A stretch of DNA of 64,000 bases, taken from contig CALUZH010000014.1 in the NCBI GenBank assembly GCA_944325255.1, positions 1-64,000 of the forward strand, read 5' to 3'. Source of the DNA: an uncultured Erysipelotrichaceae bacterium (GTDB lineage: Bacteria > Bacillota_I > Bacilli_A > Erysipelotrichales > Erysipelotrichaceae). The position numbers were made by a program, and so were the translations under genes. Shown piece by piece: positions 19,230 through 30,492 of the stretch. Within the stretch, counting starts at the first letter, position 1. The number at the start of each line of letters is the position of its first letter. The notes under the pieces were generated by a model. That model searched no databases, had not been told where the DNA came from, and worked only from the letters and a program-made list of their open reading frames with translations.

Positions 19230-22200
19230 ATGACCAAACAAAAGACTGACAACATTAAAAAACCGAAAAGAAAAATTGATAAAGTCCGTTTATGGGCTAT
19301 GATACTCTCCGGCGTCATCCTAGTCGGTGTCGTCGTCTTAATTATCGGTCTCATTGTCATGTTTACCATGCTGGCCGACAAACCGGAAGTTAGTCTTGAT
19401 GACTTTCAAAATCAAGAATCAACGGAAATCTATGATGTCAATGGCGATATCGTTGCCGAACTGGGCATGACTATTCGGGAAAATATTACTTATGATGATT
19501 TGCCGAATGTTTTGGTTGATGCCTTTGTCGCAGTAGAAGACTCCCGTTTCTTTACCCATAACGGTTTTGATATTTCCCGTTTTTCCAAAGCGATTATTGA
19601 AAATATCAAGTCGATGTCATTTTCCCAAGGTGGTTCAACCTTCACCATGCAGCTTGTCAAAAATACTTACTTCGTCGATGATGAAGCCGGTATCAACGCA
19701 GCCAAAGAAGTTTCCCGTAAAGTTCAGGAAATTGTTATGGCAATGGAGCTGGAAAATCAAACTTCCAAGAAAAATATCTTCGAACTTTACTTAAATAAGC
19801 TTAATTTCGGCGGTAACCGCAATATCCGCGGTATTGAAAAAGCTGCCAATTATTACTTTGACAAATCGGTAACGGAATTAAACCTTGCCGAAAGTGCCCT
19901 TTTGGCCGGGGTTATCAACGCCCCATATGCCTTCAATCCTTTTAATAATTTGGAGGCAGCTACCGCTCGCCGTAATGAAGTTCTTTATTTGATGAATTAT
20001 CATGGCTATATCAGCGATGAAGAATATGAACTGGCAAGCTGTATCAAAGTTGAAGATCTCTTGGTTGATCCTAATTCTCATACCGGTGATGGCGAAGGCA
20101 TTAATTATCAAGCCTATGTCGATGCCGTCGTTTCCGAAGTCATGGATTTGACTAACCAGGATCCATACGTTGTACCAATGAAGATTTATACCTATATGGA
20201 TCCGGAAGTCCAGTCTTTAATGGATTCTATCCAAGCCGGAACCATTAATGAGGTTATTGAAGAGTCAGAGGATTTACCGGCCGGCGATACCTTTGAATTC
20301 CCGGACAATGACTTTGAGATCGCCTCAATATCCGTCAATAACGCCACCGGTGAAATAAACGGTATCCTTGGCGGCCGTAATTATGCCGACGGTGGTGAAC
20401 TCTTGCTTAACCACGCTACCGAGCAATATAAACAACCGGGTTCATCTATTAAGCCGATTTTAGATTATGCCTTGGCTTTTGAAAATCTCGGTTGGGCCAC
20501 AAGCCATGTCCTAGTTGATAGGCCGATTGTCTATCCCGGCACCAGCAATGTTATCTATAATGCCACAGGTACCTTCGTTGGCGAAGTGACTCTATCTGAA
20601 GCCGTGGGTAATTCCTTAAATACCCCGGCTGTCCAAACCCTTGAACAGGTAATCGAAAACACTTCCAACGCCTATGTGGTCGAATATATGCAATCAATGG
20701 GCTTCTCTAATGTCAATATTGACAATTTCAATATCCAATTCGCTATCGGCGGTGCCGATTTAACCGTTTCCTGTTTGGAAATGGCCGGTGCTCAGGCTGC
20801 TCTTTTAAACGGCGGACAATATATTAAACCGCATACTATTTCCAAGATTGAATTTAAAAACGGCAAAAATCCGATAACGCCGACTTATGCACCAACCCAA
20901 ACCCTAAGTCCGGAAGCGGCCTATTTAACCACACAATTACTTTACAGTAATGTCAACGGCGGCTATGCCAATATGATGCAGATCTTAAGAGAAGACTATC
21001 CGGTATATGCCAAGACCGGTACAACCGACTGGGGTACCAGCGGTCGCCAATATGGCATTCCTGACGGCTCTATTAAGGATGCTTGGAATATTTGTTCGAC
21101 CAGTGAATATACGGTTGCTACCTGGATCGGTTATGAACGGGCCAGCTCCGAAAAACAATCTTATATTTTAGAAAGTGTCTACTATCAAAATATCCAAGGT
21201 AAGATTTCCGATTTAATCAAGACCCGCAATGTCACAATCCATGGAGAACCGGAAGCTGTTGAAAGACCGGAAGGCATCCGCAGCATAACCCACATTATCG
21301 CTACCTTCCCATATGCCGCACCGATTGAAGGCATGAATGAAGAATATATCACCACCGGCTTAATTGCTGCCGATAATTATCAATTAGTCAATCCGGAAGA
21401 AGTAACAATTGCCGATATGGCTGATTCCGTAAGTGTTTCTCTTGATGCTTCCAACAACAATCTCACGGTCAATTGGCCGGAATATCCGGAACCTGACAAG
21501 ACCAAAGAAGTAGCCGACAACCAAGAAATGGATATCTCGCTCTATGATGGAAACGGTAGTGTCATTGTCGAAGCCAAGGGCCGCAAGCTCTTTGACTATG
21601 CTTGGGTATTTGGACCGATCCGCTATAAGGCCGATGTCAAAGTTAACGGTCAAAATATTAAGACCATCACCGCCAATTCACCATCCCATACCGAAAATAT
21701 CGATGTAAATCCGGGTGACAGTATTGAAGTTTGCGCTTATTACGGCTACGACAGCCAAGACATGCGTTCCAACCAGGTATGCAAGAGCTTGCAAATTGCC
21801 GATAATGATATTAGCTTTACCCTGCCGACCAGTGGCGATGTCTCTTCGATTCAGTCTTGGGCCGACAGATACGGCATCAATTTAAATATTCAAACGGTTG
21901 AAGCTCAAGGTGATCAAGTACCGGGCACCTTCACATTTTCCGATAGTGAAAGAACTTATCAAAACGGTACCATCATCACCAAGAAACAAAGTGAACTCCG
22001 TGATTGGCAATTGACCGTCACCTTCATTACGGCTAAGCAAATTATTATCAGTACAAATGTAACGGAAGTAAGACCGGGTGATACCTTTAAAATAAATGTC
22101 AATGAAAGTGACGTTAAATGGAATATCACTCCTTCAGGTTCCATAAATATCGATGAAAACGGTAATGCCACCGTAATTGCCGGTGAAGCACAAAGTGTTA

Positions 22201-22283
22201 CAGTCTTTGCTTCTAAGGGCGATAATAATTCCAATACCATTACGATTAATATTGTTGTCGATAGTCCTGAAGAAAATTCCTAA
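19230..22283 (+). CDS. ponA: Class A penicillin-binding protein (PBP1)
   Basis: Bifunctional peptidoglycan synthase, 1017 residues. Order: cytoplasmic tail, one membrane helix (about 22-48), a GT51 glycosyltransferase domain (catalytic Glu in AVEDSRFFTHNG; QGGSTFTMQLVKN; FELYLNKLNFGG), then a transpeptidase domain with SxxK in GSSIKPILD, SxN in GNSLNTPA and KTG in YAKTGTTDWG. After about residue 700 come extracytoplasmic modules: a fibronectin-like part, a PASTA-like segment (LPTSGDVSSIQSWADRYGIN) and a terminal Ig-like (Big_2-type) segment. The tail is longer than in many Bacilli and may bind wall glycans. A terminator follows. Confidence 0.95.
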   Translation: MTKQKTDNIKKPKRKIDKVRLWAMILSGVILVGVVVLIIGLIVMFTMLADKPEVSLDDFQNQESTEIYDVNGDIVAELGMTIRENITYDDLPNVLVDAFVAVEDSRFFTHNGFDISRFSKAIIENIKSMSFSQGGSTFTMQLVKNTYFVDDEAGINAAKEVSRKVQEIVMAMELENQTSKKNIFELYLNKLNFGGNRNIRGIEKAANYYFDKSVTELNLAESALLAGVINAPYAFNPFNNLEAATARRNEVLYLMNYHGYISDEEYELASCIKVEDLLVDPNSHTGDGEGINYQAYVDAVVSEVMDLTNQDPYVVPMKIYTYMDPEVQSLMDSIQAGTINEVIEESEDLPAGDTFEFPDNDFEIASISVNNATGEINGILGGRNYADGGELLLNHATEQYKQPGSSIKPILDYALAFENLGWATSHVLVDRPIVYPGTSNVIYNATGTFVGEVTLSEAVGNSLNTPAVQTLEQVIENTSNAYVVEYMQSMGFSNVNIDNFNIQFAIGGADLTVSCLEMAGAQAALLNGGQYIKPHTISKIEFKNGKNPITPTYAPTQTLSPEAAYLTTQLLYSNVNGGYANMMQILREDYPVYAKTGTTDWGTSGRQYGIPDGSIKDAWNICSTSEYTVATWIGYERASSEKQSYILESVYYQNIQGKISDLIKTRNVTIHGEPEAVERPEGIRSITHIIATFPYAAPIEGMNEEYITTGLIAADNYQLVNPEEVTIADMADSVSVSLDASNNNLTVNWPEYPEPDKTKEVADNQEMDISLYDGNGSVIVEAKGRKLFDYAWVFGPIRYKADVKVNGQNIKTITANSPSHTENIDVNPGDSIEVCAYYGYDSQDMRSNQVCKSLQIADNDISFTLPTSGDVSSIQSWADRYGINLNIQTVEAQGDQVPGTFTFSDSERTYQNGTIITKKQSELRDWQLTVTFITAKQIIISTNVTEVRPGDTFKINVNESDVKWNITPSGSINIDENGNATVIAGEAQSVTVFASKGDNNSNTITINIVVDSPEENS

Positions 22284-22288
22284 AAATT

Positions 22289-22313
22289 AAAAAAGAGGCC
22301 GGGCCTCTTTTTT
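22289..22313 (+). terminator. Terminator after recU-ponA
   Basis: AAAAAAGAGG-CCGGG-CCTCTTTTTT, a strong symmetric hairpin with T run six bases after the ponA stop. Its A/T symmetry makes it likely bidirectional. Confidence 0.9.
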
Positions 22314-22332
22314 AATATCAATATATCCCATA

Positions 22333-22360
22333 ATAAAAGACAGTAATGACTGCCTTTTAT
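22333..22360 (-). terminator. Terminator after the truB-ribF-methyltransferase-asp23 operon
   Basis: On the minus strand AAAAGGCAGT-CATT-ACTG followed by TCTTTTATTAT; the stem overlaps the Asp23 gene stop. Confidence 0.65.
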
Positions 22361-22680
22361 TTTTCACTCACAAAGCCTTGAATATCAAGATTGATATCCT
22401 TGGAATCAATACCGGTCATATCCAAAATATCTTCATGAACCTTTCTTTGCAAATCCGAACAGGTCTTGGCAACATCAATGCCCTGTCTAAGACGGATATA
22501 CAAAGTTAATTTAATATTTTCGGCATCCTTAATCTTACATACCACAAAGTCGCTTTCTTTTTTTGCCGGATAGACGCCTTCGATTTTGCCGGAAACAATC
22601 TGGGCAATATTTTTAAAGACATCGGCACTTAAGATAGCACTACCCATTGTTGATTCCAAATTAATATTTACACTTTCCAT
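22357..22680 (-). CDS. Asp23/Gls24 family protein, second copy
   Basis: 107 residues with the Asp23 pattern: AILSADVFKNIAQIVSGKIEGVY, IKLTLYIRLRQGIDVAKTCSDLQRKVHEDILDMTGID and the closing INLDIQGFV. It differs from the copy at 11765-12124. The Shine-Dalgarno GGAGG precedes the ATG. It is the last gene of the truB-ribF-methyltransferase operon. No specific function can be assigned. Confidence 0.88.
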   Translation of the reverse strand: MESVNINLESTMGSAILSADVFKNIAQIVSGKIEGVYPAKKESDFVVCKIKDAENIKLTLYIRLRQGIDVAKTCSDLQRKVHEDILDMTGIDSKDINLDIQGFVSEK

Positions 22681-22702
22681 GGAATTCCTCCCTACGTCAT
22701 CA

Positions 22703-23989
22703 TTATATCATTCTTCTTAAACCTTTAGGATACTTATTTTTTAAGCGCTTATTGGCTACCTTGCCAAAGCCCAAGGCAAGTTTTTGATAGCTAAGCAAGT
22801 AATAGCCATCACTTAAATCGACCCCAAGCTCGGCACCTTTAATGAAATCATCATATTGCCTATCATTTAAATCATAAGTTTTAATAAAATATTTTCTTAA
22901 ATTGTTGGCTCGATATAAATGATGGGCAGGTTCAAATCGTTTGGCAACGATCTCCCCAAGATAAACACCCATCCGCATAATTTTGCTTCCTAAATCCGGC
23001 AAAGGGACAAGACTTAAAAAGAAGCGGTCTTTTTGCCGATAAAGATAATAATTATCCAGTGATAGATTATCTTTAATAAAGGCTTCAACTAATGGCTCTT
23101 TTGCCGTTTTGGCCATGGGCAAGATTGATGATGATGAACCGGATTTTTGCATATAAGCCATAAATTGGCCTTCCATATCATCCAAAAAGCCCATTTTAGC
23201 CATGCCTTCATAAGTTTTGAAATCCAGTTTAAAGGGCTTTAAATAAAGATCTTCATGATCATTTATAAAAGTCTTGATTTGTTGTTCATCTTCTTCCGGG
23301 GCATAAGTACAGGTTGAATATATCAATTGACCTCCCGGTTTTAATAATTCATATGCCACTTTTAAAAGTTCTTTCTGGGTCCTGGCGCAATTTAAAATAT
23401 GATTGATGTTATAGTCTTCAATAATTTCAGGATATTTTTTGACCATCCCTTCACCCGAACAGGGAGCATCCAAGATAAGCAAGTCAATCTTGCCCCTTAA
23501 TATCAAAAGCTCCTCGGGCCTTTTATTGGTGATTATGACATTTCCAAAACCCAAACGTTCCAAATTGGAAGTTAATACCTGAGCCCTTATATAATCAATT
23601 TCATTAGCGATCAATATGGCATCATCATTCAAACGATTTAAGATATTAATACTCTTGCCACCCGGGGCCGCACACATATCAAGAACGATTTTAACGTCCT
23701 TGGTATCGGGTATTAGGGACGGCAAGGAGGCACTGAGCTCTTGGGGATAGATAAGACCTAAGTCATAAGCTTTGGTTTTACCGATACCGGCATAGCGGTA
23801 ATAATAACTAAGAGGATTAATCTTGCTTGGCCAATGTTCAAAAAGGAGAAATTTCGCAATTTCTCCTTTTGGGGCCTTGGCTATATTTAAAAAGATCGAA
23901 GTTTTAGCTTCTTCTTTAAGCTTAGCCAAAACTTTTTCATAATCATTACCGAAGTAAGTTTTTAAACGCTCATAAAATAAAGTTTCCAT
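22703..23989 (-). CDS. RsmF-like rRNA (cytosine-C5)-methyltransferase
   Basis: 428-residue m5C RNA methyltransferase of the RsmB/RsmF/NOL1 class. The SAM site DMCAAPGGKS, the DAPCSGEGM motif with the first catalytic cysteine and the second cysteine in IYSTCTYAPEEDE are present. A C-terminal RsmF/PUA-like domain follows (about 300-428). The substrate is most likely 16S rRNA, but the exact site is inferred. It overlaps the 3' end of ribF by 20 bases. Confidence 0.92.
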   Translation of the reverse strand: METLFYERLKTYFGNDYEKVLAKLKEEAKTSIFLNIAKAPKGEIAKFLLFEHWPSKINPLSYYYRYAGIGKTKAYDLGLIYPQELSASLPSLIPDTKDVKIVLDMCAAPGGKSINILNRLNDDAILIANEIDYIRAQVLTSNLERLGFGNVIITNKRPEELLILRGKIDLLILDAPCSGEGMVKKYPEIIEDYNINHILNCARTQKELLKVAYELLKPGGQLIYSTCTYAPEEDEQQIKTFINDHEDLYLKPFKLDFKTYEGMAKMGFLDDMEGQFMAYMQKSGSSSSILPMAKTAKEPLVEAFIKDNLSLDNYYLYRQKDRFFLSLVPLPDLGSKIMRMGVYLGEIVAKRFEPAHHLYRANNLRKYFIKTYDLNDRQYDDFIKGAELGVDLSDGYYLLSYQKLALGFGKVANKRLKNKYPKGLRRMI

Positions 23990-24908
23990 GCTTCATATTT
24001 TCCTTAACCTGCTTTTCGTCTTTAAAAAGTTGGGCCGTTAATTCTTCCATTGACGCAAAAACCATCTCCGGACGCAAAGCTTCTTTAAAATAAAGATAGA
24101 CCTCTTCATCATATAAATCACCGTCATAATCAATAAGATGGGTCTCTAAAGTTAAAGGGCCGGCCTTTTTAATACTCGGATTGGCCCCATAATTAATCAT
24201 GGCCTGATAATAATGATTCTTTACCTTACAATAGCCTTCATAAACTTGCGGTTTAGGAAGCAATAATTCTTTATCAAAAAGGATATTGGCGGTCGGGAAG
24301 CCTAGTTTATGGCCATTGCCCAAGCCATGAATTACCTGGCCCTTAATGAAATAATCATAACCCAGAAGTTCATTGACTAAAGGGATATCACCATCACTCA
24401 AGGCTTGGCGAATCCGGCTGGAGGCTATTTTTTCTTGCCGATAAGAAATTTCGTCAATGACATCAAGGCTGAAAAGGCCTTCCCCATCTTCCCGCAAGGT
24501 TTCGACATTGCCTTGTTTTTGATAGGCATAAGTAAAATCAAAACCGCAAACCATGGCCCGAATATCCACTCTGGCCAGCAGCATATCTAAAAACTCATCA
24601 GCGGTCTTTTTCATTAAAAGCTCATCAAAATTAAAAACCAAACAATATTCAATACCCCAAGTCTCCAAAATCTTGAGCCGGCTATCCAAATCAAGGATAT
24701 GTTTTTGGGCAACATGATTAATTACTTCATAGGGATCGGGGTAAAAAGTAATAACGGCCGACTTCAATTCTCTTTTTCGGGCAAGCTCGACAGTTTTATC
24801 GATCAAGGCTTTATGACCGCGATGCAAACCGTCAAAGTAACCGATACAGGCAGCAAATTGACCGGATAAATGTTTTTCATCAAATAAATTAAAATAAACT
24901 GTTTCCAT
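23970..24908 (-). CDS. ribF: Bifunctional riboflavin kinase / FAD synthetase
   Basis: 312 residues. The N-terminal nucleotidyltransferase domain has IGYFDGLHRGHKALI and SSRIRQAL; the C-terminal riboflavin kinase domain has GLGNGHKLGFPTANI and the ETHLIDYDGDLYDEEV segment. It makes FMN and FAD from riboflavin, and the window encodes several flavoproteins (PyrD, PyrK, the COG2509 enzyme). Its ATG overlaps the truB stop (TAATG), the usual truB-ribF pairing. Confidence 0.96.
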   Translation of the reverse strand: METVYFNLFDEKHLSGQFAACIGYFDGLHRGHKALIDKTVELARKRELKSAVITFYPDPYEVINHVAQKHILDLDSRLKILETWGIEYCLVFNFDELLMKKTADEFLDMLLARVDIRAMVCGFDFTYAYQKQGNVETLREDGEGLFSLDVIDEISYRQEKIASSRIRQALSDGDIPLVNELLGYDYFIKGQVIHGLGNGHKLGFPTANILFDKELLLPKPQVYEGYCKVKNHYYQAMINYGANPSIKKAGPLTLETHLIDYDGDLYDEEVYLYFKEALRPEMVFASMEELTAQLFKDEKQVKENMKHGNFIL

Positions 24909-25762
24909 TAAAATAAACCTCTTACCGTATAATACATTCCATCTTCACGACGTTCATATATCGCCATCACCTGGTCTTGATAGGTCAAAAGAAGCTCTTT
25001 TTCCAGCCTTGGCAATTTTAAACTTTGACCGTTTAAGACCCGTCTTTTTTCTTCATCATTAAGTTCAACAGTGAAATAACGCTTTTTCAATAAATCTTTT
25101 AAAGGATAAAAATGAATATGGCCCTTTAAAGCCTCGGAAAAATCATCACACATCGAAATGTCGACAGCGCCGAGTTTCGTGCGTTTAAGTTCTTCAAGTG
25201 TCCCCAGTATTCCTAAATCGGCTAAAATATCTTGGGCCAAAGAACGGATATAAGTACCGGAAGATACCTCCGCTTTAAAAGTAAAAGACTTATCATCAAA
25301 AGCTAAAAGTTCAATCTTTGATACTTCGATGGTCCTTAAAGGGACTTCCACATCTATATTTTGTCTTTGATATTCATAAAGCTTTTTACCCTTAATTTTA
25401 ATAGCGGAAGTTAAGGGCGGCCGTTGCTTGGAAATTCCTAAAAACTTTTTTAAGGCGGCATCCAGCTCTTCTTTTGTTGGTGTGTTATAATGAGACGCGG
25501 CAATGATATTGCCGTCAATATCGCCGGTATCGGTCTTAAAACCATAAGCCACTTTGGCGATATATTCCTTATTTTCGCCAACCAGAAAATTATTAGCCTT
25601 GCAGGTCTTATCAAAAAGAATAATCATTACGCCGGTAGCGTTAGGATCAAGTGTTCCCGTATGACCGACCGCCTTGGTTTTTAAGACCGGGCGCAATTTA
25701 AAACATATATCAAAGGAAGTTAAACCCTTGGGTTTGTTGATAAAACAAACATTTTGTGTCAT
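24908..25762 (-). CDS. truB: tRNA pseudouridine-55 synthase TruB
   Basis: 284 residues from the ATG at 25762. The catalytic aspartate lies in GHTGTLDPNATGVM, and the protein begins with the typical INKPKGLTSFD. The C-terminal PUA-like part ends the protein. An in-frame TTG at 25780 lies upstream of the -10 box and is unlikely. There is no Shine-Dalgarno before the ATG; the TATAAT box ends exactly six bases upstream, so the mRNA probably begins at the start codon. It leads the operon truB-ribF-methyltransferase-asp23. Confidence 0.95.
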   Translation of the reverse strand: MTQNVCFINKPKGLTSFDICFKLRPVLKTKAVGHTGTLDPNATGVMIILFDKTCKANNFLVGENKEYIAKVAYGFKTDTGDIDGNIIAASHYNTPTKEELDAALKKFLGISKQRPPLTSAIKIKGKKLYEYQRQNIDVEVPLRTIEVSKIELLAFDDKSFTFKAEVSSGTYIRSLAQDILADLGILGTLEELKRTKLGAVDISMCDDFSEALKGHIHFYPLKDLLKKRYFTVELNDEEKRRVLNGQSLKLPRLEKELLLTYQDQVMAIYERREDGMYYTVRGLF

Positions 25763-25768
25763 ATAAAA

Positions 25769-25777
25769 ATTATAGCA
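25769..25777 (-). promoter_or_regulatory. Extended -10 promoter of truB
   Basis: TGCTATAAT on the minus strand, the same nine bases as at ligA, ending six bases before the truB ATG. No convincing -35 is seen. Confidence 0.65.
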
Positions 25778-25811
25778 CAAGTTGATTTTAGAAAGGAATT
25801 ATCGTAGTTTA

Positions 25812-26597
25812 ATGTCTATAAAACGTGTTTTAGCCAAAGTCCGTAAAGCTGATGAAGCATATCATTTGATTAATGACGGTGATTATATCGCTGTCGGTTT
25901 AAGCGGTGGCAAAGATTCGGCTTTATTGCTTTATACCTTATATCTTTACCGTTTTTTAGCCCGCAGTACCTTTAATAAAGATTTTAAAATCATCGGCATT
26001 CATATTGATCTGCATTTCGGTGAAGAAGATTTTAGGCCTCAAGAAGCCTTCTTTAAAAAATATGATATTCCCCTATATCAAGAAAAAAGTCTGATTGCCG
26101 ATATCTTAAAAAGGCATAGCAGTGACGGAAGAATAGAATGCAGTCTTTGTTCGACACTTAAAAAGGGAGCGGTCATTAAAGCGGCTAAAAAGTGTTCCTG
26201 CAACAAAGTAGCCTTTGGGCATCATGCCGATGATGCCATTGAGACCCTTTTTATGAATATGATTTATGGCGGACGCCTGGCCACCTTTGATCCCATTATG
26301 CATTTAAAAAGAGAGGATATGCTTTTTATCCGGCCCTTTATATGGACTTTTGAAAAAGAAATAAAAAAAGCCGTTCATGATTTGAACATCCCGGCTATTG
26401 CCAGCGGTTGTCCCAATGACGGCCATACTTCAAGACAAGAGATTAAAGAGCTTTTACATCAACTCTATCATCAATATCCCCAAGCCAAAGAAAACTTCTT
26501 ATTGGCCTTGAAAAATAATGATAAGGTCAATCTGTTTAAGACTTTAACCCTTGATGACAGCTTGCGTGACATAGAAGACATAGATAAGCACAAATAA
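25812..26597 (+). CDS. ttcA: TtcA-family tRNA 2-thiolation protein
   Basis: 261 residues from the ATG at 25812; an in-frame TTG start at 25782 lies upstream of the AAAGGAA site. The PP-loop SGGKDSALL adenylates the tRNA base; the CSLCSTLKKG cysteine pair and the later SGCPNDG cysteine match the three iron-sulfur ligands of TtcA, which makes 2-thiocytidine in tRNA. The spacing from AAAGGAA to the ATG is long (about 13 bases). The 3' end overlaps the convergent exchanger gene by 54 bases. Confidence 0.85.
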   Translation: MSIKRVLAKVRKADEAYHLINDGDYIAVGLSGGKDSALLLYTLYLYRFLARSTFNKDFKIIGIHIDLHFGEEDFRPQEAFFKKYDIPLYQEKSLIADILKRHSSDGRIECSLCSTLKKGAVIKAAKKCSCNKVAFGHHADDAIETLFMNMIYGGRLATFDPIMHLKREDMLFIRPFIWTFEKEIKKAVHDLNIPAIASGCPNDGHTSRQEIKELLHQLYHQYPQAKENFLLALKNNDKVNLFKTLTLDDSLRDIEDIDKHK

Positions 26598-27494
26598 GAT
26601 GCCCTGCCATCTTTTGAGCTTATATGCTTTTTTAATAAAAGGAAAGATACAAAATAGCGTTGATACAATCATCAATAGGATTAAATCAAAGTTATAAGAC
26701 AAGGCATAATTAATCGGTGAAATCAGGGAAGAGACTCCTAGGATCAAGATAATATTGAAAATATTGGAGCCGATGATATTACCGATGGCAATATCGACAA
26801 CACCCTTTAAAGTAGCCGTTAAAGAAGTAACCAGTTCCGGCAAAGAAGTCGCTACCGAAACAATGGTAACTGAAATAAGTTTTTCGGAAATACCGATGCT
26901 GCGAGCTAAGGAAGTGGCATTATTGACGACAAAGTCGCCACCGAATTTTAAGGCTACAATACCGATGATAATAAATATCAAGGACTTGGATGTCGGCAAA
27001 GTGACTGTCGTTTCTTCTTCGCTTACCGTCGTTTTTTTAGCCATATAGATATTGTAAAGAAGATAGGCTAAACATACCAATAAAAGGACAATACCTTCAA
27101 AACGGCTGATAAGATGTTCGCCGCTGTTATTGGCTAAAAAGAAAAGTAAGACCGTCACCGCCAGCATCATCGGATTTTCTACCTTAGCCGTACTTTTTTT
27201 AAAAGGCAGCTCGTGAATAATGGCACATATACCCAAAATTAAAAGTAAATTGGCAATATTGGAACCAACGACATTGCCGATAGAAAGATCGCTGAAACCT
27301 TCAAGGGCCGCTTGGGCAGAGACTACGAGTTCCGGCATTGAAGTGCCGATGGCTACTACCGTTAAACCAATAATAATCGAAGGAATACCGAATTTGGCAG
27401 CGAGCGAAGAAGCCCCGTCAACTAAGCAATCAGCGCCTTTGATAAGTAAGGCAAAACCAATGATAATGCCGATGATATTATAGACAATAGCCAT
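26544..27494 (-). CDS. Calcium/sodium antiporter, CaCA superfamily (YrbG-like)
   Basis: 316 residues from the ATG at 27494, one base after the pyrE stop; a longer in-frame start at 27533 lies inside pyrE. Two inverted repeats of five membrane helices carry the alpha-repeat motifs GTSMPELVVS...GNVVGSNIANLL and ATSLPELVTS...GNIIGSNIFNII with the ion-binding acidic residues. It exchanges Na+ or H+ for Ca2+ by family. Its position suggests cotranscription with the pyr operon, but a functional link to pyrimidines is not evident. Confidence 0.92.
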   Translation of the reverse strand: MAIVYNIIGIIIGFALLIKGADCLVDGASSLAAKFGIPSIIIGLTVVAIGTSMPELVVSAQAALEGFSDLSIGNVVGSNIANLLLILGICAIIHELPFKKSTAKVENPMMLAVTVLLFFLANNSGEHLISRFEGIVLLLVCLAYLLYNIYMAKKTTVSEEETTVTLPTSKSLIFIIIGIVALKFGGDFVVNNATSLARSIGISEKLISVTIVSVATSLPELVTSLTATLKGVVDIAIGNIIGSNIFNIILILGVSSLISPINYALSYNFDLILLMIVSTLFCIFPFIKKAYKLKRWQGILFVLIYVFYVTQAVIKG

Positions 27495-27495
27495 T

Positions 27496-28161
27496 TTAAT
27501 CCCAAGCTCCGTAAATCTTATAATAAGCATCAAGTTTGGCGCTCATGTCCGCATCAAGATAATTATTCTCTTTAAGATAAGCAATTACTTCTTGCATTGA
27601 GACAATAGCGGCTGTTTTAAAACCATAGAGCTCACTTACTTCTTTCAGGGCTGACTTTTCACCCTTGCCCTTTTCATTGCGGTTTAATGAAACAATAAGA
27701 CCGACAATTTCCACATTGGCCGCTTCTTTGACCTTAGGTACGGTCTCTTCCATCGATTTTCCGGAAGTAGTGACATCCTCGATCATAATAACTTTTTCCC
27801 CATCTTTAAGCACATGGCCCAATAAATTTCCCTTATCGGCACCATGGTCTTTAACTTCCTTGCGGTCGGCACAATAGCTGACTTTCTTACCATAAAGGCG
27901 ATATAGGGCAATCGCTGTGGCAACCGAAATAGGAATACCCTTATATGCCGGACCAAACAGGACATCAAAATCAAGGCCATAGTTGTCTTTGATCGCATGA
28001 GCATAGAATTCACCGAGTTTTAAAAGCTCATAACCGTCTTCATAAGCACCGGCATTCATAAAAAAAGGACTTTGGCGACCCGATTTAAGTGTAAAGTCAC
28101 CAAATTTCAGGCTCCCGCTCTCTAACATAAAATCGATGAATTCACTTTTATATTTTTCCAT
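27496..28161 (-). CDS. pyrE: Orotate phosphoribosyltransferase
   Basis: 221 residues. Converts orotate and PRPP to OMP. The PRPP loop VIMIEDVTTSGKSMEE and the dimer loop with DRKEVKDHGADKG are present. Its ATG overlaps the pyrF stop (TAATG). It is the last biosynthetic gene of the operon, in the same order as in B. subtilis. Confidence 0.96.
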   Translation of the reverse strand: MEKYKSEFIDFMLESGSLKFGDFTLKSGRQSPFFMNAGAYEDGYELLKLGEFYAHAIKDNYGLDFDVLFGPAYKGIPISVATAIALYRLYGKKVSYCADRKEVKDHGADKGNLLGHVLKDGEKVIMIEDVTTSGKSMEETVPKVKEAANVEIVGLIVSLNRNEKGKGEKSALKEVSELYGFKTAAIVSMQEVIAYLKENNYLDADMSAKLDAYYKIYGAWD

Positions 28162-28855
28162 TATTTAAGCATCTCCTCGATCTTGGCATAAGTAGCCTTC
28201 GGATCTTGACTCTTGGTGATGGAGCGGCCAACCACAATATAATCTGAACCTTTTTGGCGGGCATAAAGCGGCGTCGCTACCCGTTTTTGATCATCATTGC
28301 TGTCATCGGCCAAGCGAATGCCCGGCGTTACCGTCAAGAAATCTTTACCGCAAACTTCATGAATCTTTTCAACTTCATGAACGGAGCATACCACGCCGTC
28401 AAGACCGGCCTTTTTGGCATTTTGGGCATAGTGTAAGACCACATCAAGCACTTCCCCCGGAATAAGCAGTTCCTCATTCATTACTTCTTTTGTGGTGGAA
28501 GTAAGTTGGGTAACCCCGATGCATAAAGGCCGTTTGCCGTCTTTGGCACCTTCGTTCAAACCCTCGATGGCCGCCTTCATCATGGCAATACCGCCGGCAC
28601 AATGAACATTGACAATATCGACGCCCAAATTAGCCAGATTGCGCATTCCGCCTTTAACCGTATTGGGAATATCATGAAGCTTAAGATCCAAAAAGATATG
28701 ATGGCCCATCTTTATGATCTCTTTAACAAGCTCTAGACCGGCAGCATAAGTAAGTTCCATGCCAATCTTGACATAAATCGGTTGATGAAATTGTTTAAGG
28801 AAATTTAAAGCCTCATCACGGCTTGAAAAATCCAAAGCCACTATTGTACGTGTCA

Positions 28856-28856
<1 letters not shown>
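28161..28856 (-). CDS. pyrF: Orotidine 5'-phosphate decarboxylase
   Basis: 231-residue TIM barrel that decarboxylates OMP to UMP. The catalytic DLKLHDIPNTV motif and the phosphate-binding YIVVGRSITKSQDP are intact. Start and stop codons overlap the neighbouring pyrD and pyrE by one base each. Confidence 0.96.
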
Positions 28857-30485
<1,629 letters not shown>

Positions 30486-30492
<7 letters not shown>

